Shown: one piece after another, positions 54,463-63,745 of the stretch
Layout of the letters: each line of letters begins with the position of its first letter
Numbering within the stretch: position 1 is the first letter of the stretch
Assembly (NCBI GenBank): GCA_963700785.1
Contig: CAVOYZ010000016.1
Location: 1 to 64,000, forward strand
From: CAXMST01 sp963700785
GTDB lineage: Bacteria; Actinomycetota; Thermoleophilia; Solirubrobacterales; 70-9
DNA length: 64,000 nucleotides
Direction of reading: 5' to 3'
Translations under genes and position numbers: made by a program
Notes under the pieces: model-generated
Seen by the model: only the letters and a program-made list of their open reading frames with translations
The model's database searches: none
Told to the model about the DNA's origin: nothing

Positions 54463-54966
54463 ATGGTCACGAAAGGCCCGGCGAGAGCCGAGATCAGCGC
54501 TGAGCAGCCCGCGAGCGACGAGGTGGTCCAGGCGCTGCGGGCCTTCGGCATGGAGCGGAATCGCTTCGAGGACGCCGTCGCCCGCAGCCACGGGATCACC
54601 CACACGGACCTGCAGGCGCTCGACAACCTCAGCCTCCACGGCGGGCTCACCCCCGGCCAGCTCGGCGCGCGGATGCTGCTCACCTCGGGCGCGATCACGG
54701 CGCTCGCCGATCGCCTCGAGCGGCTCGGCTGGGTGACCCGCGAGCGCCACCCCAGCGACCGGCGCTCGACCGTGCTGACCCTGACCGAGGGCGCCGCCAG
54801 CGCCGCCGAGGAGATCTTCGGTCCCTACGCGGCGGAGATGACCGAGGCCGCAGCGACGCTGTCGGAGGCCGAGCGCAACGCCTGCAGGAAGTTCCTCGTG
54901 CGGGCGACGCAGATCTCAGAGCGCCACGCCGTTCGCCAGGTCTCGGGCGGCGACGATCAGCCCTGA
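54463..54966 (+). CDS. MarR-family transcriptional regulator
   Basis: 167-residue winged-helix repressor. The recognition region reads LTPGQLGARMLLTSGAITAL, then ADRLERLGWVTRERHPSDRR, with the wing RHPSDRRSTVLTLTE, all typical of MarR. Helices at both ends form the dimer. It is divergent from the MMPL transporter with 63 bases between, so it probably represses transporter and itself. ATG 54463 is chosen (TAAGAT box 9 nt upstream); GTG 54457 is only 3 nt from the box. The inducer is unknown. Confidence 0.9.
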   Translation: MVTKGPARAEISAEQPASDEVVQALRAFGMERNRFEDAVARSHGITHTDLQALDNLSLHGGLTPGQLGARMLLTSGAITALADRLERLGWVTRERHPSDRRSTVLTLTEGAASAAEEIFGPYAAEMTEAAATLSEAERNACRKFLVRATQISERHAVRQVSGGDDQP

Positions 54967-54993
54967 GCCCACCGCCACTAGGATGAGCCACGG

Positions 54994-55485
54994 ATGGCCA
55001 AACACCGGATCTGGGCGCCCTGGCGGCTCCGCTACGTGAAGGACGCACGAGACAGCACTGAATGCATCTTCTGCACGAAGCCCGCGCAGGGGGACGATCC
55101 CGCGACGCTGATCGTCCACCGCGGCAGCCACTGCTACGTGATCCTCAACCTCTTCCCCTACACGAACGGGCACCTGATGGTCGCCCCGTTCGAGCACCTC
55201 GGGCGGGTCCAGGAGATCGAGCCCGAGGTGATGGCCGAGATGACCGGGCTCGCTCAGCGGGCGATGACCGTCCTCGAGCGTGTCTACGAGCCGGAGGGCT
55301 TCAACATCGGGATCAACCAGGGCCGGGTCGCCGGAGCCGGGGTCGAGGGCCACATCCACCTCCACGTCGTCCCCCGCTGGGCGGGCGACAACAACTACAT
55401 GCCGGTGGTCGCGGACACGAGGGTGATGCCGCAGTCGCTGGAGGAGAGCTACGACGCCCTGCTGGGAGGCTTCACCGATGAGTGA
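54994..55485 (+). CDS. HIT-family hydrolase, Ap4A-phosphorylase-like
   Basis: 163-residue histidine-triad protein. The zinc-ribbon cysteines CIFC (Cys24, Cys27) and the triad EGHIHLHVVPRW are intact. The size, the N-terminus IWAPWRLRYV and the context resemble mycobacterial Ap4A phosphorylase, but a nucleotide hydrolase is equally possible. A TAGGAT box at 54979-54984 lies 9 nt before the ATG. Its end overlaps the phosphomannomutase start by 8 nt (ATGAGTGA), so the two are coupled. Confidence 0.87.
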   Translation: MAKHRIWAPWRLRYVKDARDSTECIFCTKPAQGDDPATLIVHRGSHCYVILNLFPYTNGHLMVAPFEHLGRVQEIEPEVMAEMTGLAQRAMTVLERVYEPEGFNIGINQGRVAGAGVEGHIHLHVVPRWAGDNNYMPVVADTRVMPQSLEESYDALLGGFTDE

Positions 55486-56872
55486 TCAGCGCAATGGAGG
55501 ACCGGGTGCGGTCCCCGACGAGATCTTCAAGGCCTACGACGTGCGCGGCATCTACGGCACGCAGATGGACGCGACCACCAACCACCTGATCGGCCGCGCC
55601 TTCGCGCGGGTCCTCGCCGACCTCCGCGGCAAGCGGCCGGCGGAGCTGACCGTCGGGGTCGGGCGCGACATGCGCCTGCAGGCACCGGAGATGGCGGCGG
55701 CCGTCCGCGACGGCCTGGTCGCCGAGGGGGCTTCGGTGGTCGACGTCGGGATGGTCGGCACCGAGATGCTCTACTTCGCCGTCGGCGCCCGGGAGATGGA
55801 CGGCGGCGCGATGATCACCGCCTCGCACAACCCGAAGGCCTACACCGGCGTCAAGCTGGTCCGCGAGGGCGCGCTGGCGCTGTCCGGCGACACGGGGATC
55901 ACCGCGGTCCGTGACCTGATCCTCGCCGGCCTCGGCGAGGCTCCGGGGGGCGGCAGCGTCGCCGAGCTCGACATCTATCCGGAGTTCTCCGAGCGGGCGA
56001 TGGGCTTCGTCGATTCGGCCTCGATCGAGCCGATCAAGGTCGTGGTAGACGGCGGCAACGGGATGGCCGGGGCGATGGTCGGCCCGCTGCTCGCGAAGCT
56101 GCCGGTCGAGCTGATCCCGACCTTCTGGGAGCCCGACGGCAACTTCCCCGACCACGAGCCGAACCCGCTGCTGCCCGAGAACCGCGAGCTGATCATCGAT
56201 CGCGTGATCGCGGAGCGCGCCGACCTCGGCATCGCCTGGGACGGCGATGCCGATCGCTGCTTCTTCATCGACGACCGCGGTCAGTTCGTCGACGGCGACT
56301 TCCTCACCGCGCTGCTCGCGAAGCTGGTCCTCGGCAAGGAGCCCGGCGCCGTGATCCTCTACGACGTTCGCGCCTCGAGGGCCGTCCCCGACACGGTCGC
56401 CGCCCACGGGGGCAGCGCTCGCGTCTACCGGGTCGGGCACGCATTCATGAAGCGCGCGATGCGGGAGTTCTCCGCTGCCTTCGCGGGCGAGGTCTCCGGC
56501 CACTACTACTTCCGCGAGTTCTACAACGCCGACAGCGGCACGATCCCGGCCCTGCTGGTGCTCGAGCTGCTGAGCCGGGAGGGGCGGTCGCTCTCGGCGC
56601 TGGTCGGGGATCTGCGCGCCGAGTACTTCATCAGCGGCGAGATCAACTCCGAGGTCGCCGACCCCGAGGCGAAGATGGCCGAGATCGCCGCGGCCCATCC
56701 CGACGCGGAGATCACCTGGCTCGACGGCGTGTCGGTCGACTACGAGGACTGGCACTTCAACGTCAGACCGTCGAATACCGAGCCGCTGCTCCGGCTCAAT
56801 CTCGAGTCGCTGGTCTCGGAGGCCGACATGGCGGCGAAGCGCGATCGCGTGCTGGAGCTGATCCGCGCCTAG
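55478..56872 (+). CDS. phosphomannomutase / phosphoglucomutase
   Basis: 464-residue alpha-D-phosphohexomutase interconverting hexose-6- and hexose-1-phosphates, which feeds nucleotide-sugar synthesis. The phosphoserine is Ser116 in MITASHNPK, the metal loop is DGDADRC near residue 253, the sugar loop GEVSGHYYFR, and the phosphate loop RPSNTEPLLRLN. Mannose versus glucose specificity cannot be assigned. It overlaps the HIT gene by 8 nt and is followed by the MBL gene after 13 bases. Confidence 0.92.
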   Translation: MSDQRNGGPGAVPDEIFKAYDVRGIYGTQMDATTNHLIGRAFARVLADLRGKRPAELTVGVGRDMRLQAPEMAAAVRDGLVAEGASVVDVGMVGTEMLYFAVGAREMDGGAMITASHNPKAYTGVKLVREGALALSGDTGITAVRDLILAGLGEAPGGGSVAELDIYPEFSERAMGFVDSASIEPIKVVVDGGNGMAGAMVGPLLAKLPVELIPTFWEPDGNFPDHEPNPLLPENRELIIDRVIAERADLGIAWDGDADRCFFIDDRGQFVDGDFLTALLAKLVLGKEPGAVILYDVRASRAVPDTVAAHGGSARVYRVGHAFMKRAMREFSAAFAGEVSGHYYFREFYNADSGTIPALLVLELLSREGRSLSALVGDLRAEYFISGEINSEVADPEAKMAEIAAAHPDAEITWLDGVSVDYEDWHFNVRPSNTEPLLRLNLESLVSEADMAAKRDRVLELIRA

Positions 56873-56885
56873 CGGCCGGCCCGAG

Positions 56886-57992
56886 ATGGACGGGGGAGAT
56901 CAGAGCGAGGCCGCCGAATCGACCGGGCACGGCCTCGCCGCCCCGGGGCACGAGGCGAAGACCATCGATCCGGCCGAGGTCTGGCGGCGGGTGAGCGACG
57001 CGGGCATCCGCCTGCTGAGGATCCCGACCCCGTTCGCGGTCGGCAGGGTCAACACCTATCTGATCGAGGACGATCCGCTGACCCTGATCGACTCGGGACC
57101 GAACTCCGGCAAGGCGCTCGATGAGCTCAGGCGGCAGCTCGACGCCGTCGGCCACAGGATCGAGGAGCTCGAGCTGATCGTCGTCAGCCATCAGCACATC
57201 GACCACATGGGCCTGGTCGACATCGTCGCCAGGCGCTCCGGCGCCGAGGTTGCCGCGATCGACATCCTCGCCCCGTTCCTCGCCCACTACGCCGAGGAGG
57301 CCGAGCGCGACGACCGCTTCGCCGCGGAGTTGATGCGCGAGCACGGGATCCCCGAGGAGATGGTCACCGCGCTGCGCTCCGTCTCCAACACCTTTCGCGG
57401 CTGGGGCAGCCGGGCCGAGGTGACGCGCGAGCTTCGCGACGGCGAGCGGATCGAGCTCCGCGACCGCCGGCTCGAGGTCCAGCTGCGGCCGGGCCACAGC
57501 CCCTCCGACACCCTGTTCTGGGACGCCGAGCGGCGGATCCTGATCGGCGCCGATCATCTGCTCGGCCACATCTCCTCGAACCCGCTGCTGTCACGCCCCC
57601 TCGACGGCTCGGCCGAGCGCCCGAAGGCGCTGCTCAACTACATGGCGAGCCTGCGGCGGACGCGGGAGCTGCCGGCGGAGATCGTCCTGCCGGGCCACGG
57701 TGAGCCGGTCACCAACCACGTCGCGCTGATCGATGAGCGGCTGGCGATGCACGAGCGGCGAGCCGAGCGGCTGCTCGAGCTGATCTCGCGCGAGCCGATG
57801 ACCGCCTACCAGCTCGCGCACCAGCTCTGGGGCAACGTCGCGGTCACCCAGGCCTTCCTGACGCTGAGCGAGGTGATCGGCCACATGGACCTGCTCGTCG
57901 AGCGGGGCCTCGCCACCGAGCGCCGCTCGGACGGCACGATCAGGTTCTACGCGACGGACGAAGCGGGTAACCCCGCTCGATCCGGGGGTTAG
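56886..57992 (+). CDS. metallo-beta-lactamase-fold hydrolase with C-terminal winged helix
   Basis: 368 residues. The MBL zinc motif HQHIDH occupies residues 102-107, LIDSGPNSG precedes it, and RPGHSPSDTLFW and LPGHGEPV supply later ligands. The C-terminal ~90 residues (AERLLELISREPMTAYQLAH, then a second helix pair) form a winged-helix-like tail as in the LACTB2-like MBL group. The substrate is unknown; thioester hydrolysis and nuclease activity both occur in relatives. It is the last gene of the HIT-mutase-MBL run. Confidence 0.85.
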   Translation: MDGGDQSEAAESTGHGLAAPGHEAKTIDPAEVWRRVSDAGIRLLRIPTPFAVGRVNTYLIEDDPLTLIDSGPNSGKALDELRRQLDAVGHRIEELELIVVSHQHIDHMGLVDIVARRSGAEVAAIDILAPFLAHYAEEAERDDRFAAELMREHGIPEEMVTALRSVSNTFRGWGSRAEVTRELRDGERIELRDRRLEVQLRPGHSPSDTLFWDAERRILIGADHLLGHISSNPLLSRPLDGSAERPKALLNYMASLRRTRELPAEIVLPGHGEPVTNHVALIDERLAMHERRAERLLELISREPMTAYQLAHQLWGNVAVTQAFLTLSEVIGHMDLLVERGLATERRSDGTIRFYATDEAGNPARSGG

Positions 57993-58001
57993 GATCGATC
58001 G

Positions 58002-59018
58002 ATGACCGCGCCAGCGCCAGCCGAGACGATCAGCCGCCCACGCGCGTCGACCGACGGCGAGCCGGCGACCGAGCGACCCGCCAAGAAGCGGATGCTGATC
58101 ATCGTCAACCCTTACGCGACCACCGTCTCCGATCGACTCAAGAACCTCGTCGTCTACGCGCTCCAGGCCCGCTACGAGGTCGAGGCCGTCGCCACCGAGG
58201 CCCAGAACCACGCAACCGAGATCGGTCGCGAGGCGGTCGACGGCGGCTACGACATCGTCGTCGCCTTCGGCGGCGACGGGACCCTGAACGAGGTCGCGAA
58301 CGGGCTCGCCGGAACCGACATCCCGGTCTCCGTGCTACCCGGAGGCTCGACCAACGTCGTCTGTCGCTCACTCGGCATCCCGAACGACGTCGTCGACGCG
58401 ACCGAGCACCTGCTGGCGGTCGCCGACCGCTTCGAGCCGCGAAGCATCGACCTCGGGATCGCGAACGGCCGCCACTTCGTCTTCAGCTGCGGCGCCGGGC
58501 TCGATGCGACCGCGGCCGAGCGCGTCGATTCGCGTCCCCAGCTGAAGGGGCGGATCGGGCCCTACTTCTACACCTACGCAGCGATCCGCGGCTTCTACAC
58601 GCGCTACCTCAGAGACCCGATCCAGATGAGGGTCGAGACCTCGGCCGGAAGCTGCGAGGGCGTCACCGCGATCTGTCAGAACTCCGATCCCTTCACCTAC
58701 TTCCGCGACACGGAGGTGCGGATCTGCGAGGACATCGAGTTCGACTCGGGCAGCCTGTCGCTGGCCGTCCTGCGGCGGGCCAAGCAGCGCGATGCGCCCG
58801 GGATCGCCGCCCGGGCGCTGAACCCGGCCTGGAGCGTCATCCGGCACCGTCAGGTCGAGCATTTCGCCGGGATCGGCGAGGCGCGGATCGAGTCGCTGTC
58901 CCGGGACGAGGAGGGCGCCTGGCGACGGTTTCCGGTCCAGGTGGACGGCGACTTCATCGGCGAGCACGGCGAGCTCGAGCTGAAGGTCGATCCCGGCGCG
59001 CTCGCGATCGTGGCCTGA
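58002..59018 (+). CDS. diacylglycerol-kinase-family lipid kinase
   Basis: 338-residue lipid kinase. The nucleotide-binding motif FGGDGTLNEVANGL (GGDGTLNE at 90-97) and GGSTNVVCRSLGIPND are diagnostic. The family phosphorylates diacylglycerol, sphingosine-like or other lipids at the membrane; the substrate is unknown. A TAGGAT box (57990-57995) overlaps the stop codon of the preceding MBL gene and lies 6 nt before the ATG, so it has an independent leaderless start. The second HIT gene follows after 19 bases. Confidence 0.9.
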   Translation: MTAPAPAETISRPRASTDGEPATERPAKKRMLIIVNPYATTVSDRLKNLVVYALQARYEVEAVATEAQNHATEIGREAVDGGYDIVVAFGGDGTLNEVANGLAGTDIPVSVLPGGSTNVVCRSLGIPNDVVDATEHLLAVADRFEPRSIDLGIANGRHFVFSCGAGLDATAAERVDSRPQLKGRIGPYFYTYAAIRGFYTRYLRDPIQMRVETSAGSCEGVTAICQNSDPFTYFRDTEVRICEDIEFDSGSLSLAVLRRAKQRDAPGIAARALNPAWSVIRHRQVEHFAGIGEARIESLSRDEEGAWRRFPVQVDGDFIGEHGELELKVDPGALAIVA

Positions 59019-59037
59019 GGTCGGCTCCGCGGAGCGG

Positions 59038-59454
59038 ATGGCCGACGACTGCATCTTCTGCTCGATCGTCTCCGGCGCGGCCGAGGCGGAGATCGTCCAC
59101 GCCGACGAGGACTCGATCGCCTTCCTCGACGCCCGGCCGCTGTTTCCCGGTCACACGCTGCTCGTCCCCCGGGCGCATCACGAGACGCTGGCGGACCTCC
59201 CCGAGGAGCGGGTCGGCGGTCTCTTTCGGCTCACCCGCCGGCTCTCGACCGCAGTTCGCGACGCGATGGGAGCCGAGGGCAGCTTCGTGGCGATCAACAA
59301 TCGCGTCAGCCAGAGCGTCCCGCACCTGCACGTTCACATCGTCCCCCGCGTCAAGGGCGACGGCCTGCGCGGCTTCTTCTGGCCCCGGCAGAAGTGCTCC
59401 GCCGCAGAGCTCTCCGAGACCGCGGAGCTGATCCGCGCCCAGCTCCGCCGATGA
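59038..59454 (+). CDS. HIT-family hydrolase (HINT-like)
   Basis: 138-residue histidine-triad nucleotide-binding protein. CIFCSIVSG at the N-terminus and the triad VPHLHVHIVPR are typical of HINT/HIT hydrolases acting on nucleoside phosphoramidates or dinucleotides. It is shorter than and clearly different from the HIT protein at 54994. It is cotranscribed with the lipid kinase. Exact substrate unknown. Confidence 0.9.
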   Translation: MADDCIFCSIVSGAAEAEIVHADEDSIAFLDARPLFPGHTLLVPRAHHETLADLPEERVGGLFRLTRRLSTAVRDAMGAEGSFVAINNRVSQSVPHLHVHIVPRVKGDGLRGFFWPRQKCSAAELSETAELIRAQLRR

Positions 59455-59491
59455 CCGCTACCCCGGGGCAGCCGCGGGGTTGACGAGGGTG

Positions 59492-60703
59492 ATGCGCGGA
59501 GCAGCCCGAACGATCACGGCAGCGGCCGCCGTCCTCGCCTTTGCGGGCGCCGGATCCGACGCCGTCGCCGCGACCGAGCCGTTCATCCTCGACGCCGACG
59601 TCTCCTACGACCTCGGGTCACCGCCGGCCGATCCGGACGCGAACCGCCTCGACGTCTACACCCCGAGAGCGATCCAGGGGGCGCCCGCCCCGGTCGTCGT
59701 CTACGTCCACGGCGGCTCCTGGCGAGCCGGCGACAAGGGCAACAAGATCGCCAACAAGGCAAGGCTGTTCACCTCGAACGGGATGCTGCTGGTCAGCGTC
59801 AACTACAGGCTCTCGCCGAACCCGCCGCAGTCGTCGCAGCCGGGCCGGGTCCGTTTCCCCGCCCACCCCAACGACCTCGGCGAGGCGATCGGCTGGCTCG
59901 AGCGCAACATCGGCCGCTACGGCGGTGACCCGGGGCGGCTGATCCTCGTCGGCCACTCGGCCGGGGCACAGCTCGTCTCCCTGGTCGGGACCGACCCGAG
60001 CTTCCTTCGCGCCCACGGCAGCCGGCCGCTCGCGGTCCGCGGGGTCGTCGCGCTCGACACCGCGAGCTTCGACCTCGTCGAGCGCGCGAACCCGGCAACC
60101 TCGCCGCTCGGCGCCGCCGGCCTCGAGGGGCTCTGGAACGCGTTCGCCACCGGAGCCGAGAACGCCGCCGACGGGACCTGGCGGGCCGCCTCGCCCCTCC
60201 ACCACGCCGATCGCCGCGACGCCCCGCATCTGCTCGTCACCCAGGCCAGGAACCCCGGCCGGATCGCGGTCAACTCGGGGATGGCGACCGCGCTCGGCCA
60301 CTCGCCCGCGAGCGCCGTCGTAGCGGTCGACGCCGATCACGCGGGAATCAACGCCGCACTCGGCGATCCCGCGGATGCCAGCGGCGAGACGACGGCCGTG
60401 CTCGCCTTCGTTCGCGCCGCGCTGGCGGTCGACGCGGCGCCGCGGACGAAGCTGACCCGGAAGCCGAAGAAGCGCGCTGGAGCCGGCAGGGACCGGCGGC
60501 GGGCGAGCGTCCGCTTCGGCTTCTCCGCGGCTGACGAGCGGGCCCGCTTCGAGTGCCGGATCGATCGCCGATCCTGGCGCCGCTGCGTGGGCCCACGGCG
60601 CTACCGGCTCGCGGCCGGCCGCCACCGGTTCCGCGTCCGATCGAAGACGCGCGACGGGAACGGCCCGATCCGCGGTTACCGGTTCCGAGTCGCGCGTCGC
60701 TGA
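59492..60703 (+). CDS. secreted alpha/beta hydrolase (BD-FAE/esterase-like) with basic C-terminal domain
   Basis: 403 residues. A signal peptide (about 1-28, ending AVAA) is followed by an esterase domain: oxyanion HGG (73-75) in YVHGGSWRAGDKGNK, nucleophile Ser156 in VGHSAGAQL, and catalytic His in DADHAGINA. The last ~80 residues after KLTRKPKKR are very basic and include RFECRIDRRSWRRCVGPRRY, then AGRHRFRVR, the pattern of an Ig-like domain frequent on secreted Thermoleophilia proteins. ATG 59492 is preferred because GAGGG lies 5-9 nt upstream; TTG 59480 is an alternative. Likely an extracellular carboxylesterase. Confidence 0.82.
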   Translation: MRGAARTITAAAAVLAFAGAGSDAVAATEPFILDADVSYDLGSPPADPDANRLDVYTPRAIQGAPAPVVVYVHGGSWRAGDKGNKIANKARLFTSNGMLLVSVNYRLSPNPPQSSQPGRVRFPAHPNDLGEAIGWLERNIGRYGGDPGRLILVGHSAGAQLVSLVGTDPSFLRAHGSRPLAVRGVVALDTASFDLVERANPATSPLGAAGLEGLWNAFATGAENAADGTWRAASPLHHADRRDAPHLLVTQARNPGRIAVNSGMATALGHSPASAVVAVDADHAGINAALGDPADASGETTAVLAFVRAALAVDAAPRTKLTRKPKKRAGAGRDRRRASVRFGFSAADERARFECRIDRRSWRRCVGPRRYRLAAGRHRFRVRSKTRDGNGPIRGYRFRVARR

Positions 60704-60721
60704 GCCGCGCTCGAGCGCCGG

Positions 60722-60865
60722 TCAGGGGCCGGGCTTCACGCGGGAGCCGCCGGGGCTCAGGAATCGCTTCCAATGGCCTCGCTCGCGCCTCGCGGCACGT
60801 CGGCGCTGGTGGCCGGAGCCGCCCCCCAGCCCGTTCTGGGCGATCGCTGCAAATACCTGTTTCAT
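60722..60865 (-). CDS. small basic ORF, 47 residues, with perfect ribosome site
   Basis: An AAGGAGG ribosome site lies 5 nt before ATG 60865, the best in this part of the window. The peptide starts MKQVFAAIAQNGLGGGSGHQ and continues with an arginine-rich middle and a Pro/Gly/Lys end. The first ten codons are A/T-richer than usual here, as often seen at efficiently translated starts. I do not recognise the product. It lies alone, antisense to nothing, between the esterase and the LuxR gene. Confidence 0.55.
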   Translation of the reverse strand: MKQVFAAIAQNGLGGGSGHQRRRAARRERGHWKRFLSPGGSRVKPGP

Positions 60866-60930
60866 CGCTTCCTCCTTGGGTTTGTCGCTACCGCCAACGA
60901 CCGTACGGCGGGTGCGGGCGAAAAGCACCG

Positions 60931-60940
60931 GGTGATCACC
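60931..60940. promoter_or_regulatory. perfect palindrome GGTGATCACC between small ORF and LuxR gene
   Basis: A 10-bp perfect palindrome, 66 bases upstream of the small ORF start and 49 bases upstream of the LuxR-family start, in a divergent region. A dimeric regulator site, perhaps for the LuxR protein itself, is possible. Short palindromes also occur by chance. Confidence 0.35.
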
Positions 60941-60988
60941 TAGTTTCAGCGGGGTTGCGCGGGGCGCCGGAAGGCGTAGCCTTGATCC

Positions 60989-63745
60989 ATGCTCCTCGGA
61001 CGGGGCCCAGAGCTCGAACGGGTCGCCAGCCTGATCGCTGATGCCCGGCGCGGGGAGGGGAGCGCGCTGGCAGTCATCGGCGAACCGGGGATCGGAAAGA
61101 CCGCGCTGCTTGCCGAGGCGACCGCCGGTGCCGAGGATCTGCTCGTGATCAGGACTGCCGGGGTCGAGGCCGAGGCCAAGCTCCCCTACGCCTCACTGGC
61201 CGAGGTGGCCGGACCGCTGCTCGGCGGGCTCGACGCGCTGCCGGAGGCCCAGGCGGGCGCGCTCAGGTCGGCGCTGGCGCTGGGGCCGTCGCCGGCCGCA
61301 GCGAGCGATCGGTTCGCCACCTGCGCCGCCTTTCTCGGCCTGCTCACCGGCGCCGCCGAGAGAGAACCGCTGCTGATCGTCATCGATGACGCGCAGTGGC
61401 TCGACTCACCCTCCGCCGAGTGTCTCGGGTACGCGGCGCGGCGGTTGGAGAGCACCCGCGTCGGTCTGCTGGCGGCGGCCCGACCCGGCGGCGAGGGACC
61501 CCTGCTGGCGGCGGGGCTGGAGCGGGTGCAGCTCTCCGGCCTCCGAAGCGCCGATGCTCGGGCGCTGGTCGAGAGCTCGGCGCCGGAGGCCGTGTCGAAC
61601 GTGGTCACCTCGCTGCTCGAGATCGCGGCGGGGAACCCGCTGGCGCTGCGCGAGCTGTCGGCTCGGCTCAGCGGGGAGCAGCGCCTCGGGCTGTCGCCGA
61701 TCGACGCCGTGGCGACCGGCGGGGCCGCCCTGCTGGACGCGTTCGAGGCGCAGCTTGCGGCGCTTGGCGCCGATGACCGCGCCGCTGTCGTCGTCGCCTC
61801 CGCAGCGCTCGACCGGGAGTTGGCGCCGGTGGTGGCAACCTGTCGCGACCTGGGCATCAGGGCCGGGGCGCTGGAGCGGGCCGAGTCGGCCGGGGCGCTG
61901 AGCATCGACGGGCAGCGGCTCAGCTTCGCCCATCCGCTGGTCAAGGCGGTCGCCTACGAGCGGGCGACGCCGGCCGAGCGGCGCCGGGCCCATCAGGCTC
62001 TTGCCGTGCACTGCGAGGCCGACGCCCGTGCCTGGCACCTGGCCGCAGCCGCAGTCGGTCCCGATGATGCGGTCGCCGAGCTGCTCGAGGCGGCCGCCGG
62101 CCGAGCCGCGAGACGGGGTGCCCACAGCGCCGCGGCGGATGCCCTGCAGCGGGCGGCCCACCTGAGCGAGGACCGCGGCACCCGCTCCCGCCGACTCTAC
62201 GGAGCGGCCCTTTCGGCGGCGCTCGGCGGCGCCTACGATCGCTGCGTCGCGCTGCTCGAACCGCTGACCGAGACCGACGATCCGGCGCTGCGGGCCCACA
62301 TCCGCCACACGCTCGCGGTTGTGACGATGACCGGCGGGATCCGTCCCCCCGCCGACACCCATCGCCTGCTCCGCGAGGAGGCCGACCTGGTGCTCCCGAT
62401 CGACCCGGCCGCTGCCGCCGCGATGCTCACCGATGCCGCCCTGCTGGCAGGGGTATCCGGGCAGTTCACCGAGGGCCTGCCGGCCGCCCGGCGGGCCGTC
62501 GAGATCGTTCCGGGCGATGCCTCGGCGATGATCCGCTGCCGCGTTCACGCGATGTCGGGGATGGCGAGGACGCTGGCCGGCGACGCCGGCGATGCGCGGG
62601 CGGACCTCGAGCAGGCGGGGCACCTGCTGGCCGGGATCGACTCGCTCTCGCCTGGAACCCAGTCGGCGGCGCTCGGCCTCCACGCCCAGGTCTCCACCGG
62701 CCAGGCGCGGGACCTGCGGACGCAGATGACGCGGCTGATCGCGATGGCGCGAGAGACCGACACCTTCGGGCTGCTGCCCTACCTGCTGGGCGTCGCTGCA
62801 GACGCCGAATACCGGCTCGGGGACTGGGACGCGGCGGCCCGCGACGCGAGCTCCGTGGCCCTCGCGGAGGAGTACGGCCAGAACGGCATCCTGCCGTTCT
62901 GCCTGGCGGTCAGCGGCCGCCTTCGCGCCGCCCGCGGCGACGAGTCACGGGCCCGGGCCGAGCTCGAGCGCGGCGCGGCGCTGGCCCACGAGGTGGGCTC
63001 GATGATGGTCGCCAACTGGAGCCATGCCGCGCTCGGCTTCCTCGAGCTGGGCCTCGGCCGGCCGCGGGAGGCGCTGGCCGAGCTGACCCGGGTCGAGGCC
63101 TTCGCCGCGGACTCAGGTCTCGCCGACCCGCTGTTCGTTCCCTGGGCGCCCGACCTGGTCGAGGCCCACGTCCGGGCCGGCCAGATCGACGAGGCGGAGG
63201 CGGCCTGCGCCCAGCTGGTCCGCAACGCGGAGCGCTCCGGGGTCGACCTCGCCCTGGCCCTTGGTGCCCGCTGTCGTGGCCTGGTCGAGGTCGATGGATT
63301 CGAGGCCGACTTCGAGCGGGCGCTTGCGCACCACGAGCGGGCGGAGGCGCCGTTCGAGACCGCCCGCACGCTGCTCGCCTACGGCTCGCGCCTGCACCGT
63401 GCCCGCCGCCGCGTGGCCGGGCGCGAGCGGCTGCGGACCGCGCTCGAGACCTTCGAACGACTCGGAGCGACTCCATGGGCCGAGCAGACCGAAGCGGAGC
63501 TGCGCGCCGCCGGGGCGATCAACCGCGACCCGATCGGCGATCCCGATCAACTCAGCCCGCAGGAGGTCAGGGTGGCGGTCGCGGTCGCCGCCGGCGCCAC
63601 GAACAAGCAGGTCGCGAGCAGCATGTTCCTCAGCCCGAAGACGATCGAGTTCCACCTCGGTCGCGTCTACCGGAAGCTCGGCATCCACTCTCGCACGGAG
63701 CTGGCCGCCCTCGTCGCCAAGGGCGAGCTCTCGTCGTCCCCCTAG
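60989..63745 (+). CDS. LAL-type (large ATP-binding) LuxR-family transcriptional regulator
   Basis: 918-residue STAND-type regulator. Walker A GEPGIGKTA is at 31-39 and Walker B LLIVIDDAQW is near 125-134. A helical, TPR-like region (about 350-850) leads to a C-terminal LuxR helix-turn-helix: LSPQEVRVAVAVAAGATNKQ, then VASSMFLSPKTIEFHLGRVY. MalT is the best-known relative; these proteins sense a small molecule and activate nearby genes. A TAGCCT box (60977-60982) lies 6 nt before the ATG. Its TAG stop shares the four bases CTAG with the convergent RelA/SpoT stop. The ligand is unknown. Confidence 0.92.
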   Translation: MLLGRGPELERVASLIADARRGEGSALAVIGEPGIGKTALLAEATAGAEDLLVIRTAGVEAEAKLPYASLAEVAGPLLGGLDALPEAQAGALRSALALGPSPAAASDRFATCAAFLGLLTGAAEREPLLIVIDDAQWLDSPSAECLGYAARRLESTRVGLLAAARPGGEGPLLAAGLERVQLSGLRSADARALVESSAPEAVSNVVTSLLEIAAGNPLALRELSARLSGEQRLGLSPIDAVATGGAALLDAFEAQLAALGADDRAAVVVASAALDRELAPVVATCRDLGIRAGALERAESAGALSIDGQRLSFAHPLVKAVAYERATPAERRRAHQALAVHCEADARAWHLAAAAVGPDDAVAELLEAAAGRAARRGAHSAAADALQRAAHLSEDRGTRSRRLYGAALSAALGGAYDRCVALLEPLTETDDPALRAHIRHTLAVVTMTGGIRPPADTHRLLREEADLVLPIDPAAAAAMLTDAALLAGVSGQFTEGLPAARRAVEIVPGDASAMIRCRVHAMSGMARTLAGDAGDARADLEQAGHLLAGIDSLSPGTQSAALGLHAQVSTGQARDLRTQMTRLIAMARETDTFGLLPYLLGVAADAEYRLGDWDAAARDASSVALAEEYGQNGILPFCLAVSGRLRAARGDESRARAELERGAALAHEVGSMMVANWSHAALGFLELGLGRPREALAELTRVEAFAADSGLADPLFVPWAPDLVEAHVRAGQIDEAEAACAQLVRNAERSGVDLALALGARCRGLVEVDGFEADFERALAHHERAEAPFETARTLLAYGSRLHRARRRVAGRERLRTALETFERLGATPWAEQTEAELRAAGAINRDPIGDPDQLSPQEVRVAVAVAAGATNKQVASSMFLSPKTIEFHLGRVYRKLGIHSRTELAALVAKGELSSSP

